From Methylobacterium sp. 10 (GTDB lineage: Bacteria > Pseudomonadota > Alphaproteobacteria > Rhizobiales > Beijerinckiaceae), in the NCBI RefSeq assembly GCF_000519085.1, contig NZ_KI912577.1:4706035-4770034 (forward strand): a stretch of DNA of 64,000 nt, read 5' to 3'. Both the position numbers and the translations under genes were made by a program. Below the pieces are notes generated by a model. That model did not search any database and was not told the DNA's origin. It worked only from the letters and a program-made list of their open reading frames with translations. This document shows, one piece after another, positions 50,071 through 60,226 of this stretch (its first letter is position 1; each line of letters starts with the position of its first letter).

Positions 50071-50184
50071 CCGCGCGTTCGCAATGTGGGTGGGCCGATT
50101 TGACCCGATCGCCGTGCACCGCCACCATGCTAGGCTGACAAGGCGGGATGCAGTGAGCGTGCCCCGCCTCGGGAGCCCAGCATA

Positions 50185-52809
50185 ATGGACGAGGCCGACG
50201 CGACGACCTCCGGCGTGACCCAAATGACGCCGAAGCCGCCGGCCGCGCGAAGCCGGCTGGACCGGCTCGTGTCGCAATCGCAGGCCGCCGGGCTTTGGGA
50301 ACGGGTATGGCCGCTCGTTTGGCGCGCGCTCGCCGTGGTCCTGGTCTTCCTCGCAGCCTCATGGCTGGGGCTCTGGCTTGATCTGCCGCCGACATGGCGC
50401 ATTGCCGGACTTGCTGCCTTCGCCATCGCCTTCTTCGCCGCCCTGGGCTCGCTGGTCCGGCTCTCCCGCCCGAGCCGCCGCGAGGCTCTCGCGCGGCTCG
50501 ACCGCGATGCTGCCCAAGGGGCGTCGTCCCACAACCCGGCTTCCGCCATCGAGGATACCCTCGCGGTCGGGACGACAGATCCGGCGACCCAGGCCCTGTG
50601 GGCGCTGCATCAGCGCCGCGCGGCCGAGGCCGTGGCCCGGTTGAGCGTCGGCCTGCCCCGTCCGGACATGCCGCGCCGCGACCCCTTCGCCCTGCGCGCG
50701 GGCCTCGTGGTGGCGGCTTTGGCGAGCCTGTTCGTCGCCGGCTCGGAATGGCGCCAGCGCATCGGCAGTGCCTTCGACTGGCACGAGGCCGCGGGCCCTG
50801 GACCGAACTTCCGCGTCGACGGCTGGATCGATCCGCCGCTCTACACCCGCCTCCCGCCCCTCATCGTCACCATGAACGGGACCGAGCAGCACCTGCGCGC
50901 GCCGGTGAACTCGACGCTGATCGTCCGGATCGCCGGTCAAGGCGACGTCGTGCTGACGCCGAATGCTGGTTTCAAGCCCCTGCCCGGCAAGGAGGCCCGT
51001 CCGGACCTTCGCGAGGACCGCTTCCAGCTCGTCGGAGGGACCGCCGATCTCGTGATTGCCGCGGGCTCTGCGCCGAAGCAGCATCTCAGCGTCGAGACCA
51101 TCCCCGATCTCGTCCCGGAAGTCAGGCGCGTCGGCGCCCTGGAGGTGAATGCACGCGGCACCTTCAACCTGAGCTACCGCGCCAAGGATGATTATGGCAT
51201 CGCCTCGGCCGATGGGATCGTCGAGCCCTTGGCCGGTGGGCGCTCCCTGGTTCCCTTGCCGAAGATGCCCCTCGCCCTGCCCTCCGACGCGAGCGGGGAG
51301 ACCGATACGAAGACGTTGGTGGACCTCACCGACAATCCCTGGTCGGGCGCGCGCGTTCGCCTGACCCTCGTCGTGAAGGACGAGGCCGGTCAGGAGGGGC
51401 GGACCGAGACGGCGGAGATCACACTACCGGCGCGGCCCTTCCGCGAGCCTCTGGCGCGGGCCCTGGCAGAAGAGCGCCGACGCCTCGTCACTGCTCCCGA
51501 CGAGAGCCGGCGCCGTGTGCAGACCGCCCTTGATGCGCTGATGATCGCGCCAGACCAGTTCACGCCGCAGCCGTCGATCTTCCTCGGGCTGCGCACTGCA
51601 TCCCGTCGGCTCAAGGCGGCGCGGTCCGACGAAGCCCTGATCGAGGTCGCCGACCTGTTGTGGGAGATGGCCCTCAAGATCGAGGACGGCGACCTTTCCG
51701 AAGCGGAGAAGAGCCTGCGCGCCGCCCAGGACAAGCTGAAGGACGCCATAGACCGCAACGCGCCGGACGACGAGATCAAGAAGCTGACCGAGGATCTGAA
51801 ACAGGCCCTCGACAAATTCATGAAGCAGATGGCCGAGCGCCAGCAGAAGCAGCCTCAGCAGCAGGGCGACAAGGGCAAGTCGCAGCAGAACGCGAAGACA
51901 GTCACTCCGGACGATCTGAACAAAATGCTCAAGGATATGGAAGAGGCGATGAAGCGCGGCGATACCGCCGAAGCGCAGCGCCTGCTCGAACAGCTCCGCA
52001 GCATCCTCGAAAACCTTCAGACCGCCGAGCCGGGTGGCAAGTCCGACCCAAGCGCTCGCGAAATGAGCAAGCAGGCCGAGGAACTCGACAAGATGTCCCG
52101 CGAGCAGCAAGACCTGCGCGACGAGACCTTCAAGGACGGGCAGAACAAGCGCGGCCAGCAGCCTGGACAGAAACAGGGCCAGAAGCCCCAGCGCGGCCAG
52201 CAGGGCCAGCAGCAGAACGGTGACCAGGGCCACCAGCAGGGCGGCGAGCAGGGTCAGCAAGGGCAACAGGGCCAAAAGGGACAGAAGGGGGAGCAGGGGC
52301 AGAGCGGCGCCGGGGATCGTCAGCAGGCGCTGCGCCAGCGTCTCGAAGATCTCCAAAAGCGGATGAAGGAACTCGGGATGCAGGGCGAGGACGGCCTCGC
52401 CGATGCCGAGGAGGCAATGCGCGATGCCGAAGGCGCTCTCGGCGACGGCAAGGAAGGCGATGCTGTCGATGCCCAGGGACGCGCCCTTGACGGCCTCAAG
52501 CGCGGTGCCGAGGGCATGCAGAAGCAGATGGAGGAAATGGCCCAGGGCGAGGGTGAGGGCGAAGGGGAGCAGGAGGGCGGCGAGAATCCGAGCCAGCAGG
52601 GGCAGGCCGGTAATCGTGACGACGATCCGCTCGGACGTCCGACCAAAGGCCGCGATCTTTCCGACGGCCGTGGCAAAGTGCCGACGGCGGACGAATCCGC
52701 AGTCCAGCGCACGCGCCGGATCATGGAGGAATTACGGCGCAAGCTCGGCGATCCGAGTCGGCCGAGGGAAGAGCTCGACTATTTCGAACGTCTGCTGCGG
52801 CGGAACTGA
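50185..52809 (+). CDS. TIGR02302-family (DUF4175) large membrane-associated protein
   Basis: It is 874 residues from the ATG at 50185, with GGGAG upstream. Two N-terminal membrane segments (about 51-72 and 74-95), then a third near 174-193 and a periplasmic-looking beta region (FRVDGWIDPPLYTRLPPLIV). The C-terminal half is helical and then low complexity, Gln/Gly/Lys-rich (about 550-810), and ends VQRTRRIMEELRRKLGDPSR. The family follows lysA in many alphaproteobacteria; it is implied in envelope biology, but the biochemical role is not known to me. Confidence 0.85.
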   Translation: MDEADATTSGVTQMTPKPPAARSRLDRLVSQSQAAGLWERVWPLVWRALAVVLVFLAASWLGLWLDLPPTWRIAGLAAFAIAFFAALGSLVRLSRPSRREALARLDRDAAQGASSHNPASAIEDTLAVGTTDPATQALWALHQRRAAEAVARLSVGLPRPDMPRRDPFALRAGLVVAALASLFVAGSEWRQRIGSAFDWHEAAGPGPNFRVDGWIDPPLYTRLPPLIVTMNGTEQHLRAPVNSTLIVRIAGQGDVVLTPNAGFKPLPGKEARPDLREDRFQLVGGTADLVIAAGSAPKQHLSVETIPDLVPEVRRVGALEVNARGTFNLSYRAKDDYGIASADGIVEPLAGGRSLVPLPKMPLALPSDASGETDTKTLVDLTDNPWSGARVRLTLVVKDEAGQEGRTETAEITLPARPFREPLARALAEERRRLVTAPDESRRRVQTALDALMIAPDQFTPQPSIFLGLRTASRRLKAARSDEALIEVADLLWEMALKIEDGDLSEAEKSLRAAQDKLKDAIDRNAPDDEIKKLTEDLKQALDKFMKQMAERQQKQPQQQGDKGKSQQNAKTVTPDDLNKMLKDMEEAMKRGDTAEAQRLLEQLRSILENLQTAEPGGKSDPSAREMSKQAEELDKMSREQQDLRDETFKDGQNKRGQQPGQKQGQKPQRGQQGQQQNGDQGHQQGGEQGQQGQQGQKGQKGEQGQSGAGDRQQALRQRLEDLQKRMKELGMQGEDGLADAEEAMRDAEGALGDGKEGDAVDAQGRALDGLKRGAEGMQKQMEEMAQGEGEGEGEQEGGENPSQQGQAGNRDDDPLGRPTKGRDLSDGRGKVPTADESAVQRTRRIMEELRRKLGDPSRPREELDYFERLLRRN

Positions 52810-52814
52810 GATAT

Positions 52815-52882
52815 GCACCCGTTCATCGGGTGCGATGCCCTGCCCTATGGGCTAGGGAAAAGCCGAAGCCATATGGGCTTCG
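52815..52882 (+). promoter_or_regulatory. Three tandem hairpins upstream of HIG1-type gene
   Basis: GCACCCG/CGGGTGC (52815-52833), GCCC/GGGC (52842-52852) and CGAAGCC/GGCTTCG (52864-52882) are consecutive stems within 68 bp. They lie between the TIGR02302 stop and the HIG1-type start at 52909 and could be a terminator, an mRNA-processing site or a structured leader. Confidence 0.5.
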
Positions 52883-52908
52883 TCCCCGCGTTCCGAGCCC
52901 GAGCCGTC

Positions 52909-53094
52909 ATGTCCTCCAACACCCTCGTCCTCGTCGCCTGCCTCGCCGTGGCCGTCGTGCTGTTGCTCGGCCTCGTCAACATGATGCGCGGCGGCAGCGC
53001 CAACACGTCTCAACGCCTGATGCGCCTGCGCGTATTGCTGCAGTTTCTGGCGATCATCTTCATCATGGGGGTGGTGTGGTGGCGCTCTGTCTGA
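52909..53094 (+). CDS. HIG1-type twin-transmembrane protein
   Basis: It is 61 residues with two membrane helices (about 5-23 NTLVLVACLAVAVVLLLGLV, and 40-58 LLQFLAIIFIMGVVWW) joined by MMRGGSANTSQRLMRLRV, the HIG1 (hypoxia-induced protein) loop pattern. These proteins associate with respiratory supercomplexes in some bacteria. In Hyphomicrobiales it is often near the PduO-type adenosyltransferase and etfBA, as here. The frame is open upstream to 52813 but that part is not family-like. Confidence 0.85.
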   Translation: MSSNTLVLVACLAVAVVLLLGLVNMMRGGSANTSQRLMRLRVLLQFLAIIFIMGVVWWRSV

Positions 53095-53239
53095 GTCGCG
53101 ATCACAACCCGGTGAGTGTGGCGGACGGGTCTCACATGCGATCTAACACGATGACGGCACGGGATTACTGAGTGCTCGGACTGCCGCCAGCGTATTCCCG
53201 CGTGGTAGGAAGGCCTGGTTCACTTTGGATCCGTCATCG

Positions 53240-53857
53240 ATGCAAGCCATCTGCTCTCGCCTGGTCGCCGGCATTCTCGCCCTGCCCGTCGTGTGTTCCG
53301 CCCAGGCTGCCGATCTCGGTTCGCCGCCCCCCGCGGCTGCCTACGTGACACCGGTGCAGCCCCTCAGCATCGTCTCCGAGGTGCGTATCGGTGGAGCCGT
53401 CCAGGATCCCGGCAGCGCCGAGAAGAACACCAACGCCATCAATGGCGAGATCCTGTTCTACAAGCCGGTGGTAAGCCTCGACCCGTTCTGGCAGGCCTTC
53501 GTGGCGCGCCCGACCGTGGGCGGCAGCTACAACTTCGATGGCCGCACCAGCTACGCTTATATCGGCCTGACCTGGACGGTGGACCTGTTCCCGCAGACCC
53601 TGAACAACCGGGTCTTCCTCGAAGGCTTCTTCGGTGCGGGCGCACATAACGGCTATACCGGCCTCAAGGCCAACGCACCGGCGGGTTTCAACTCCCTCGG
53701 CTGCAACCCGCTCTTCCGCGAAGCGGCAGCGCTCGGCTATCGTCTGACCGAGCACTGGAGCATCATGGCAACTGTCGAGCACATGTCGAATGCCGGCCTG
53801 TGTCACGAGAACCGTGGCCTGACAAATTTCGGCGGCAAGATCGGTTACACGTTCTGA
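53240..53857 (+). CDS. Lipid A 3-O-deacylase / acyloxyacyl hydrolase (PagL family)
   Basis: Outer-membrane beta-barrel enzyme that trims the 3-O acyl chain of lipid A. It is 205 residues from the ATG at 53240, with a signal peptide (LVAGILALPVVCSAQAAD, cleaved near residue 24). Catalytic residues match PagL: His181 and Ser183 in VEHMSNAGL, with Glu190 nearby (CHENRG). The last residue is Phe (GGKIGYTF), as barrel proteins require. It lies between the HIG1-type and adenosyltransferase genes, which in related genomes tend to be closer together, so it may be an insertion (inference). Confidence 0.88.
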   Translation: MQAICSRLVAGILALPVVCSAQAADLGSPPPAAAYVTPVQPLSIVSEVRIGGAVQDPGSAEKNTNAINGEILFYKPVVSLDPFWQAFVARPTVGGSYNFDGRTSYAYIGLTWTVDLFPQTLNNRVFLEGFFGAGAHNGYTGLKANAPAGFNSLGCNPLFREAAALGYRLTEHWSIMATVEHMSNAGLCHENRGLTNFGGKIGYTF

Positions 53858-53889
53858 GCCCGAAGCCTGGATCTGAGATCGGATTACCC

Positions 53890-54462
53890 TTGGTCACCCT
53901 GAACCGCATCTACACGCGCACCGGCGACAAGGGCTCCACGGCGCTCGCCAATGGCGAACGTCGCTCCAAGGCGGATCTGAGGGTTGAGGCCTACGGGACG
54001 GTCGATGAGACCAATGCCTGTATCGGCCTCGTCCGGCTCCATGCCGATGTCGTCCTCGACGGCATGCTCGGCCGTATCCAGAACGACCTGTTCGATCTCG
54101 GGGCCGATCTCGCAACCCCGGAAAGCGACGAGCCACCGGCCTACGAGCCCCTGCGCATCGTCGCGAGCCAGGTGAAGCGCATTGAAGCCGATATCGACGT
54201 GCTCAACGCCGAGTTGTCGCCGCTGAAATCCTTCGTGCTCCCCGGCGGTTCGGCGGCCTCCGCCGCGCTCCATCTCGCACGCACGATATGCCGCCGGGCC
54301 GAGCGCCTCACGGTGGCCCTCGCCGCCGTCGAGGGCGAGCGCGTCTCTCCGGAGGCGCTTCAGTATCTCAACCGCCTGTCGGACTTCCTCTTCGTGGCGA
54401 GCCGCACGGCCAATGCCAATGGAGCCGACGACGTGCTCTGGGTTCCGGGCAAGAACCGCTGA
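53890..54462 (+). CDS. Cob(I)alamin adenosyltransferase, PduO type
   Basis: Transfers adenosine from ATP to cobalamin to make adenosylcobalamin, the cofactor of methylmalonyl- and ethylmalonyl-CoA mutases. It is 190 residues from TTG 53890 (VTLNRIYTRTGDKGSTALAN). The ATP-binding N-terminal TRTGDKGSTAL, VEAYGTVDETNACIG and FVLPGGSAASAALHLARTIC with RRAER are characteristic. Most relatives start at this VTLNRIYTRTGD position, which supports the unusual TTG. A hairpin follows at 54484. Confidence 0.93.
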   Translation: MVTLNRIYTRTGDKGSTALANGERRSKADLRVEAYGTVDETNACIGLVRLHADVVLDGMLGRIQNDLFDLGADLATPESDEPPAYEPLRIVASQVKRIEADIDVLNAELSPLKSFVLPGGSAASAALHLARTICRRAERLTVALAAVEGERVSPEALQYLNRLSDFLFVASRTANANGADDVLWVPGKNR

Positions 54463-54483
54463 CGCAAGATATTTGGTAGACCG

Positions 54484-54515
54484 CATACGAGAGAGCCCGG
54501 ATTTCGGGCCGTATG
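54484..54515 (+). terminator. Stem-loop after adenosyltransferase gene
   Basis: CATACG (54484-54489) pairs with CGTATG (54510-54515) and GCCCG (54495-54499) with CGGGC (54505-54509), giving an 11-pair stem with an internal bulge AGAGA. No clear T-run. It is a candidate transcript end or stabiliser before the etf promoter. Confidence 0.5.
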
Positions 54516-54682
54516 TGTTCGACGCGGGGCTAGACTGTCGCACGCGTTGACAAGTCTGAAATCCCCCCGTTACGGTCCGCCGCTTCATTCCTAGAGGGTG
54601 CCCGGACCTTCGACCGCGTCGAAGGCCCCTCGCGCGTTGCGCCGGCCCTTGCCAAGAAAATCATTGGAGGATTGTGACCGCC

Positions 54683-55432
54683 ATGAAGGTTCTGGTGCCC
54701 GTCAAGCGGGTCGTCGACTACAACGTCAAAATCCGCGTCAAGGCCGACGGTTCGGGGGTTGAACTCGCCAACGTCAAGATGTCGATGAACCCCTTCGACG
54801 AGATCGCCGTCGAAGAGGCGATCCGTCTAAAGGAGAAGGGCAAGGCGACCGAGATCGTCGCCGTGTCCATTGGCCCGCAGCAGGCGCAGGAGACTTTGCG
54901 CACGGCCCTCGCCATGGGCGCCGACCGGGCGATCCTGGTCAAGACCGACGGGATCGTAGAGCCGTTGGCGGTGGCCAAGATCCTGAAAGCCATCGTCGAG
55001 AAGGAGGCCCCCGGCCTCGTTATCCTCGGCAAGCAAGCCATCGACGACGATTCCAACCAGACCGGTCAGATGCTGGCCGCCCTGCTCGACTGGCCGCAGG
55101 GCACCTTCGCCTTCAAAGTCGAGTTCGGTGAGGGATCGATCGACGTCACCCGCGAGGTCGATGGCGGCCTGCAGACCGTCACCCTCGCCCTGCCGGCGAT
55201 CGTGACAACGGACCTGCGCCTCAACGAGCCGCGCTACGCGTCGCTCCCCAACATCATGAAGGCGAAGAAGAAGCCCCTCGAGGAGCTCAGTCCCGATGCG
55301 CTCGGTGTCGACGTGACGCCCCGGGTCAAGGTCTTGAAGACCGTCGAGCCGGCTGGCCGCAAAGCAGGCATCAAGGTCGGCTCCGCCGCCGAACTCGTCC
55401 AGAAGCTGAAGTGCGAAGCCTCGGTCATCTGA
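54683..55432 (+). CDS. etfB: Electron transfer flavoprotein beta subunit
   Basis: Accepts electrons from acyl-CoA and other dehydrogenases for ETF-QO. It is 249 residues from ATG 54683 (MKVLVPVKRVVDYNVKIRVK). Other features are MSMNPFDEIAVEEAIRLKEK, TLRTALAMGADRAILV, LVILGKQAIDDDSNQTGQML and RYASLPNIMKAKKKPLEEL (the signature). GGAGG lies 12 bp before the ATG and 3 bp before an in-frame GTG at 54674, so the start could be three codons earlier. It precedes etfA by 128 bp. Confidence 0.96.
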   Translation: MKVLVPVKRVVDYNVKIRVKADGSGVELANVKMSMNPFDEIAVEEAIRLKEKGKATEIVAVSIGPQQAQETLRTALAMGADRAILVKTDGIVEPLAVAKILKAIVEKEAPGLVILGKQAIDDDSNQTGQMLAALLDWPQGTFAFKVEFGEGSIDVTREVDGGLQTVTLALPAIVTTDLRLNEPRYASLPNIMKAKKKPLEELSPDALGVDVTPRVKVLKTVEPAGRKAGIKVGSAAELVQKLKCEASVI

Positions 55433-55560
55433 GCGCCCGGCTCCGCCCGCGCACCGGCCTTCGAAAGACGGCCGGTGCCGGTCCGACAATCACTTCGGCC
55501 TTAGCCCGGCGCGACGCCGCGACGGATGTATAGGCTGCACAGCAACGAGGTTCGCACAGC

Positions 55561-56511
55561 ATGGCCACTCTCCTTCTCATCGAGCACGATAACGGCGCCG
55601 TGCGCGACGCCAGCCTGAAGGCGCTCACCGCCGCCAAAGAGATCGGTGGCCCGATCCACGCCCTGGTGGCCGGTGCCGGAGGCCGTCCGGCAGCGGATGC
55701 TGCCGCTACCCTCGACGGGGTCGACAAGGTGCTGCTGGCCGAGGATGCGGCCTACGACCACGCCCTGGCCGAGCCGACCGCCGCGCTGATCGTTTCGCTC
55801 GCGGGCGAGTACGACGTGATCATCGCCGCGGCGTCCACCACGGGCAAGAACGTGCTGCCGCGCGTGGCCGCTCTCCTCGACGTGGCGCAGATCTCGGACA
55901 TCATGAGCGTGATCTCGCCCGACACTTTCGATCGGCCGATATACGCCGGCAATGCGATCCAGACCGTCCAGGCCGCCGAGGGCAAGAAGGTCATCACCGT
56001 CCGCATGGCTGCGTTCAAGGCCACCGCCGCCGGGGGATCGACAGCTCCGGTAGAGCCGGTTGCGGCTAGTGCGCCCGCGGCCTCCAAGTCGACCTTCAAG
56101 GGCGAGGAGATCGCCCAGTCCGACCGGCCCGAATTGGCCGCTGCCAAGATCATCGTCTCGGGTGGCCGCTCTCTCGGCTCGTCGGACAAGTTCAAGGAGC
56201 TGATCGAACCGCTGGCCGATGCCCTCGGTGCTGCAGTGGGCGCCTCGCGCGCTGCCGTCGACGCGGGCTACGCTCCCAACGACTGGCAGGTTGGCCAGAC
56301 CGGCAAGGTCGTGGCGCCGGACCTCTACGTCGCGGTGGGCATCTCCGGCGCTATCCAGCATCTGGCCGGAATGAAGGATTCGAAGGTCATCGTCGCCATC
56401 AACAAGGACGAGGATGCCCCGATCTTCCAGGTGGCGGATTACGGCCTCGTCGGCGACCTGTTCCAGATCGTCCCCGAGCTTCAGGCCGAGATCACCAAAG
56501 CCAAGGGGTGA
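55561..56511 (+). CDS. etfA: Electron transfer flavoprotein alpha subunit
   Basis: FAD-binding partner of EtfB, 316 residues. The N-terminal domain MATLLLIEHDNGAVRDASLK leads to the C-terminal FAD domain (about 195-310), with SGGRSLGSSDKFK, VGQTGKVVAPDLYVAVGISG and MKDSKVIVAINKDEDAPIFQ and VADYGLVGDLF. It is co-directional with etfB and followed by a strong terminator. Confidence 0.97.
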   Translation: MATLLLIEHDNGAVRDASLKALTAAKEIGGPIHALVAGAGGRPAADAAATLDGVDKVLLAEDAAYDHALAEPTAALIVSLAGEYDVIIAAASTTGKNVLPRVAALLDVAQISDIMSVISPDTFDRPIYAGNAIQTVQAAEGKKVITVRMAAFKATAAGGSTAPVEPVAASAPAASKSTFKGEEIAQSDRPELAAAKIIVSGGRSLGSSDKFKELIEPLADALGAAVGASRAAVDAGYAPNDWQVGQTGKVVAPDLYVAVGISGAIQHLAGMKDSKVIVAINKDEDAPIFQVADYGLVGDLFQIVPELQAEITKAKG

Positions 56512-56536
56512 CCGTCTCGTCCGTGACCGTGCCGAG

Positions 56537-56570
56537 ACTCCGCCGCCGCAATCCGCGGCGGAGTTCTTTT
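56537..56570 (+). terminator. Intrinsic terminator after etfA
   Basis: ACTCCGCCGC (56537-56546) pairs perfectly with GCGGCGGAGT (56555-56564), followed by TCTTTT. This marks the end of the etfBA unit. Confidence 0.85.
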
Positions 56571-56721
56571 CCCATTTTCGCGCTCGTCCGGGCTGCACCT
56601 CGACGAGAAAATGATCTACCAATTTTGTGCGCCGCAAGTCATTGCCGGTGCCAACGCCTCGATCGCTAGGCGGGCGTTCTGCGGCCGAACCGGCCGCGCC
56701 TCAGGGGTGCGAGTTCAAGCG

Positions 56722-57603
<882 letters not shown>

Positions 57604-57704
57604 GTTCCTGCAGCACGGGAAAGCTTAGGCCCCGAGTGAGGGTCATAACTCTTCTGGCGAAGAGCTCTTGCGAAAGATGTCGCCAGATCGACGGTGTTTC
57701 TCAA

Positions 57705-57756
57705 TAAAAAACGCTACGGCTTCGAAGCGGGTAAGTCCGCCGCAATGCCGTAGCGT
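57705..57756 (-). terminator. Intrinsic terminator of the 57800 gene
   Basis: On the minus strand, ACGCTACGGC (57756-57747) and GCCGTAGCGT (57720-57711) pair perfectly around a long loop with its own small stem, followed by six T. It matches the end of the minus-strand gene at 57800. Confidence 0.8.
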
Positions 57757-57799
57757 GATGTTATCAATGCCCGCCGTTAGGACCTATACGACGTCACGA

Positions 57800-58102
57800 C
57801 TATTTCTGGCCACCATTAGCCGAAGGCTGGGCCGGCGCCGGGTAGGCCGGGTTGCCAGCCGGAACGTTACTGGTATTCGCCGACGATGATCCGTTTCCGG
57901 CCCCATTCACGGAACCGGTAACTTGACCTCGGGAGGCGTCCTGGCTCTGCGAAGCATAATCCTTCGGGGAATTCGCACCCTGCCAGGTCATCAGACCGGT
58001 GATGGCGATGGCGAGGAGAACGAGGCTACCGATCAGGACGTAGAGGACAGGCTTGCCCTTCTTACCCTGACGCGCGTCCTGTCCTTCGAGTCGTTCTGCC
58101 AT
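57800..58102 (-). CDS. Single-pass membrane protein with disordered Ser/Gly/Asn-rich tail
   Basis: It is 100 residues from the ATG at 58100-58102, with AAGG upstream. A charged N-terminus (MAERLEGQDARQGKKGK) precedes one membrane helix (about 19-41, VLYVLIGSLVLLAIAITGLM). The C-terminal ~55 residues are low complexity (QVTGSVNGAGNGSSSANTSN), probably periplasmic. No known domain. The frame extends to 58228 without a better start. A terminator follows at 57705. Confidence 0.7.
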   Translation of the reverse strand: MAERLEGQDARQGKKGKPVLYVLIGSLVLLAIAITGLMTWQGANSPKDYASQSQDASRGQVTGSVNGAGNGSSSANTSNVPAGNPAYPAPAQPSANGGQK

Positions 58103-58271
58103 GAGATACCTTTCCAAGCTCGGCCGGGGACGACCGTCATGTTCAACCTGAGACGTGGATGTCCCATTTGGTGGATTGAACGCGACGGTCGAGCTCCCTG
58201 TTCCGAGGCGATCGGCTCGAGAGATCATATCTGACGGAAAGGCCGCACCGCTATCGAGGTGAAGTCTTGGT

Positions 58272-59288
58272 TCAGCGCCCGGTCGTCAGCATGATCTTGC
58301 CGAGATGCGTGCTGGATTCCATCAGCGCATGAGCCTCGGACGCCTTTTCCAAGGGGAAGGTGGCGTGGATGATCGGTTTCATCCGGCCGTCGGCAAGAAG
58401 GGGCCAGATGTCCCGGCGCAAGCCCTCGGCGATGGCCGCCTTCTCCGTCCCGGGTCGTGCCCGCAGGGTCGCTCCGGTGAAGGTGAGGCGCTTCATCATG
58501 ATCGGCGTCATGCTGAAACTCTCGACCTTGTAGCCCTGCATGAAGGCGATCTGGACGAGACGTCCCTCGATCGCCAGGGAGGCGAGGTTGCGGGCGAGGT
58601 AGGGCGCGCCCACCATATCAAGAATGACGTCGACACCCTTGCCCTCGGTGAGACGCTTGATCTCCTCGGCGAAATCCGCCTCGCGGTAGTTGATCGCCTC
58701 GTCGGCGCCGAGCTCCTTGCAGAACGTGCATTTCTCGGCCGAACCGGCGGTTGCGAAGACCCGCGCGCCGTGGAGCTTGGCCATCTGAATCGCCGTCGAA
58801 CCGATGCCGCTCGATCCGCCATGGACGAGGAAGCTCTCTCCGGGCTTCAGGCGTCCACGCTCGATGACGTTGCTGTAGACGGTGAAATAGGTCTCCGGCA
58901 GGCCGGCGGCCTCGATCAGCGATAGCGGTGATGGGCGTGGCAGGCACTGCCCCGTCTCTGCAACAGCGAATTCCGCATAGCCGCCGCTGATTGTCAGGGC
59001 GCAGACCTCGTCGCCGATGGCGAAGCCCTCTGCCCCCTCGCCGAGGGCCGCGATCCGTCCCGCGACTTCGAGGCCCGGGATTTCGGTGGCGCCCTTCGGC
59101 GGCGGATACTTGCCCTCGCGCTGCTGGATATCGGGCCGGTTCACGCCGGCCGACACCACGTCGATGAGCACCTGGCCTGGGCCGGGCTGGGGTAGCGGCA
59201 CCGTTTCGAGGGTCAGGACATCCGGCCCACCTGCTCCCGCGAACCGGATATGGCGCATGGTCTCGGGCAGGTTTGGGCTTGACGTCAT
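58272..59288 (-). CDS. NAD(P)H-quinone oxidoreductase (zinc-free MDR, PIG3-like)
   Basis: Medium-chain dehydrogenase/reductase without the catalytic zinc, 338 residues from the ATG at 59286-59288. Features are MRHIRFAGAGGPDVLTLETV, PLPQPGPGQVLIDVVSAGVN, RPDIQQREGKYPPPKGATE, the GroES-like fold, and VHGGSSGIGSTAIQMAKLHG for NADPH binding. This matches PIG3-type quinone oxidoreductases. It is 86 bp downstream of upp, same strand. The open frame upstream to 60179 is an artefact of the dense GC. Confidence 0.92.
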   Translation of the reverse strand: MTSSPNLPETMRHIRFAGAGGPDVLTLETVPLPQPGPGQVLIDVVSAGVNRPDIQQREGKYPPPKGATEIPGLEVAGRIAALGEGAEGFAIGDEVCALTISGGYAEFAVAETGQCLPRPSPLSLIEAAGLPETYFTVYSNVIERGRLKPGESFLVHGGSSGIGSTAIQMAKLHGARVFATAGSAEKCTFCKELGADEAINYREADFAEEIKRLTEGKGVDVILDMVGAPYLARNLASLAIEGRLVQIAFMQGYKVESFSMTPIMMKRLTFTGATLRARPGTEKAAIAEGLRRDIWPLLADGRMKPIIHATFPLEKASEAHALMESSTHLGKIMLTTGR

Positions 59289-59374
59289 CGCATCACATCT
59301 CCGGTTGGCGTGACCCGTCATGTGCAGCCGGAGGGCGGGTTGGCAAGGGAGGAGTTGCTGAGTGGAGGAGTCGC

Positions 59375-60037
59375 TCAGCGTGTGCCGTACATCCGGTCGC
59401 CGGCATCCCCGAGACCGGGAACGATGTAGCCGTGGTCGTTGAGGTGACTGTCGATGGAGGCGGTCCAGACCGGTACGTCGGGATGCGTCGCCTGGAGCTT
59501 GGCGATGCCTTCCGGTGCCGCCAGCAGACAGACGAAACGCAGATCGAGTGCGCCGCGCTGCTTCAGGAGGTCGATGGCAGCGATGGCGGAATTGGCCGTG
59601 GCCAGCATCGGGTCGAGGACGAGGACGGTGCGGTCGGCGAGGTCGGAGGGCGCCTTGAAGTAATACTCGACCGCTTCCAGCGTCTCGGGGTCGCGATAGA
59701 GCCCGACATGGGCCACGCGTGCCGAGGGCACCAGCGACAGCATGCCATCGAGGAAGCCGACGCCCGCGCGCAGGATCGGCGCCAGGACCAGCTTCTTGCC
59801 AGCGATCTGCGGTGCCTCCATCGCCTGTATCGGCGTCTCGATCATCACCCGTTCCAGGGGAAGGTCGCGGGTAACCTCGTACGCGAGGAGCATCCCGATC
59901 TCGTTGAGGATTTGGCGGAAACCCTTGGTGGACCGTTCCTTCTGCCGGAGCAGGGTCAGCTTGTGCTGAACCAGGGGATGGTCGACCACCGTGACCGTCG
60001 CGCGGCCCTCCACGCCGAGACTGCCCATATTTCCCAT
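59375..60037 (-). CDS. upp: Uracil phosphoribosyltransferase
   Basis: Salvages uracil to UMP with PRPP, 220 residues from the ATG at 60035-60037 (MGNMGSLGVEGRATVTVVDH). The PRPP-binding loop is TVLVLDPMLATANSAIAAID. The start region also contains ATG 60028 and GTG 60046. FKAPSDLADRTVLVLDPMLA and HPDVPVWTASIDSHLNDHGY match the family. Upstream sequence lacks obvious operator structure. Confidence 0.95.
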   Translation of the reverse strand: MGNMGSLGVEGRATVTVVDHPLVQHKLTLLRQKERSTKGFRQILNEIGMLLAYEVTRDLPLERVMIETPIQAMEAPQIAGKKLVLAPILRAGVGFLDGMLSLVPSARVAHVGLYRDPETLEAVEYYFKAPSDLADRTVLVLDPMLATANSAIAAIDLLKQRGALDLRFVCLLAAPEGIAKLQATHPDVPVWTASIDSHLNDHGYIVPGLGDAGDRMYGTR

Positions 60038-60226
60038 TGCCTTCACTCCCCCCGAAGACCGGCCCGTCGCGCCATGACCGGCACGCAACCACCCGCGTGC
60101 TCTCATCGTCTGACGCCCTTATGGCCCGCCGGCGGATGAAAATCCGATAAAGACGCGCGATCATGACGGGGGCTGGCACGCGTCCCGGTCGCCGGTGCGA
60201 AACAAACGGGGTGGTCCGGATCGTCG

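Noticed and set aside
53095..53239. Cobalamin riboswitch before the adenosyltransferase block
   Set aside because: No B12-box-like sequence was found; the region is short and its structure unremarkable.
58272..60179. Long frame joining quinone oxidoreductase to sequence over upp
   Set aside because: The N-terminal ~300 residues are arginine-rich and overlap upp in another frame; the enzyme starts at 59288.
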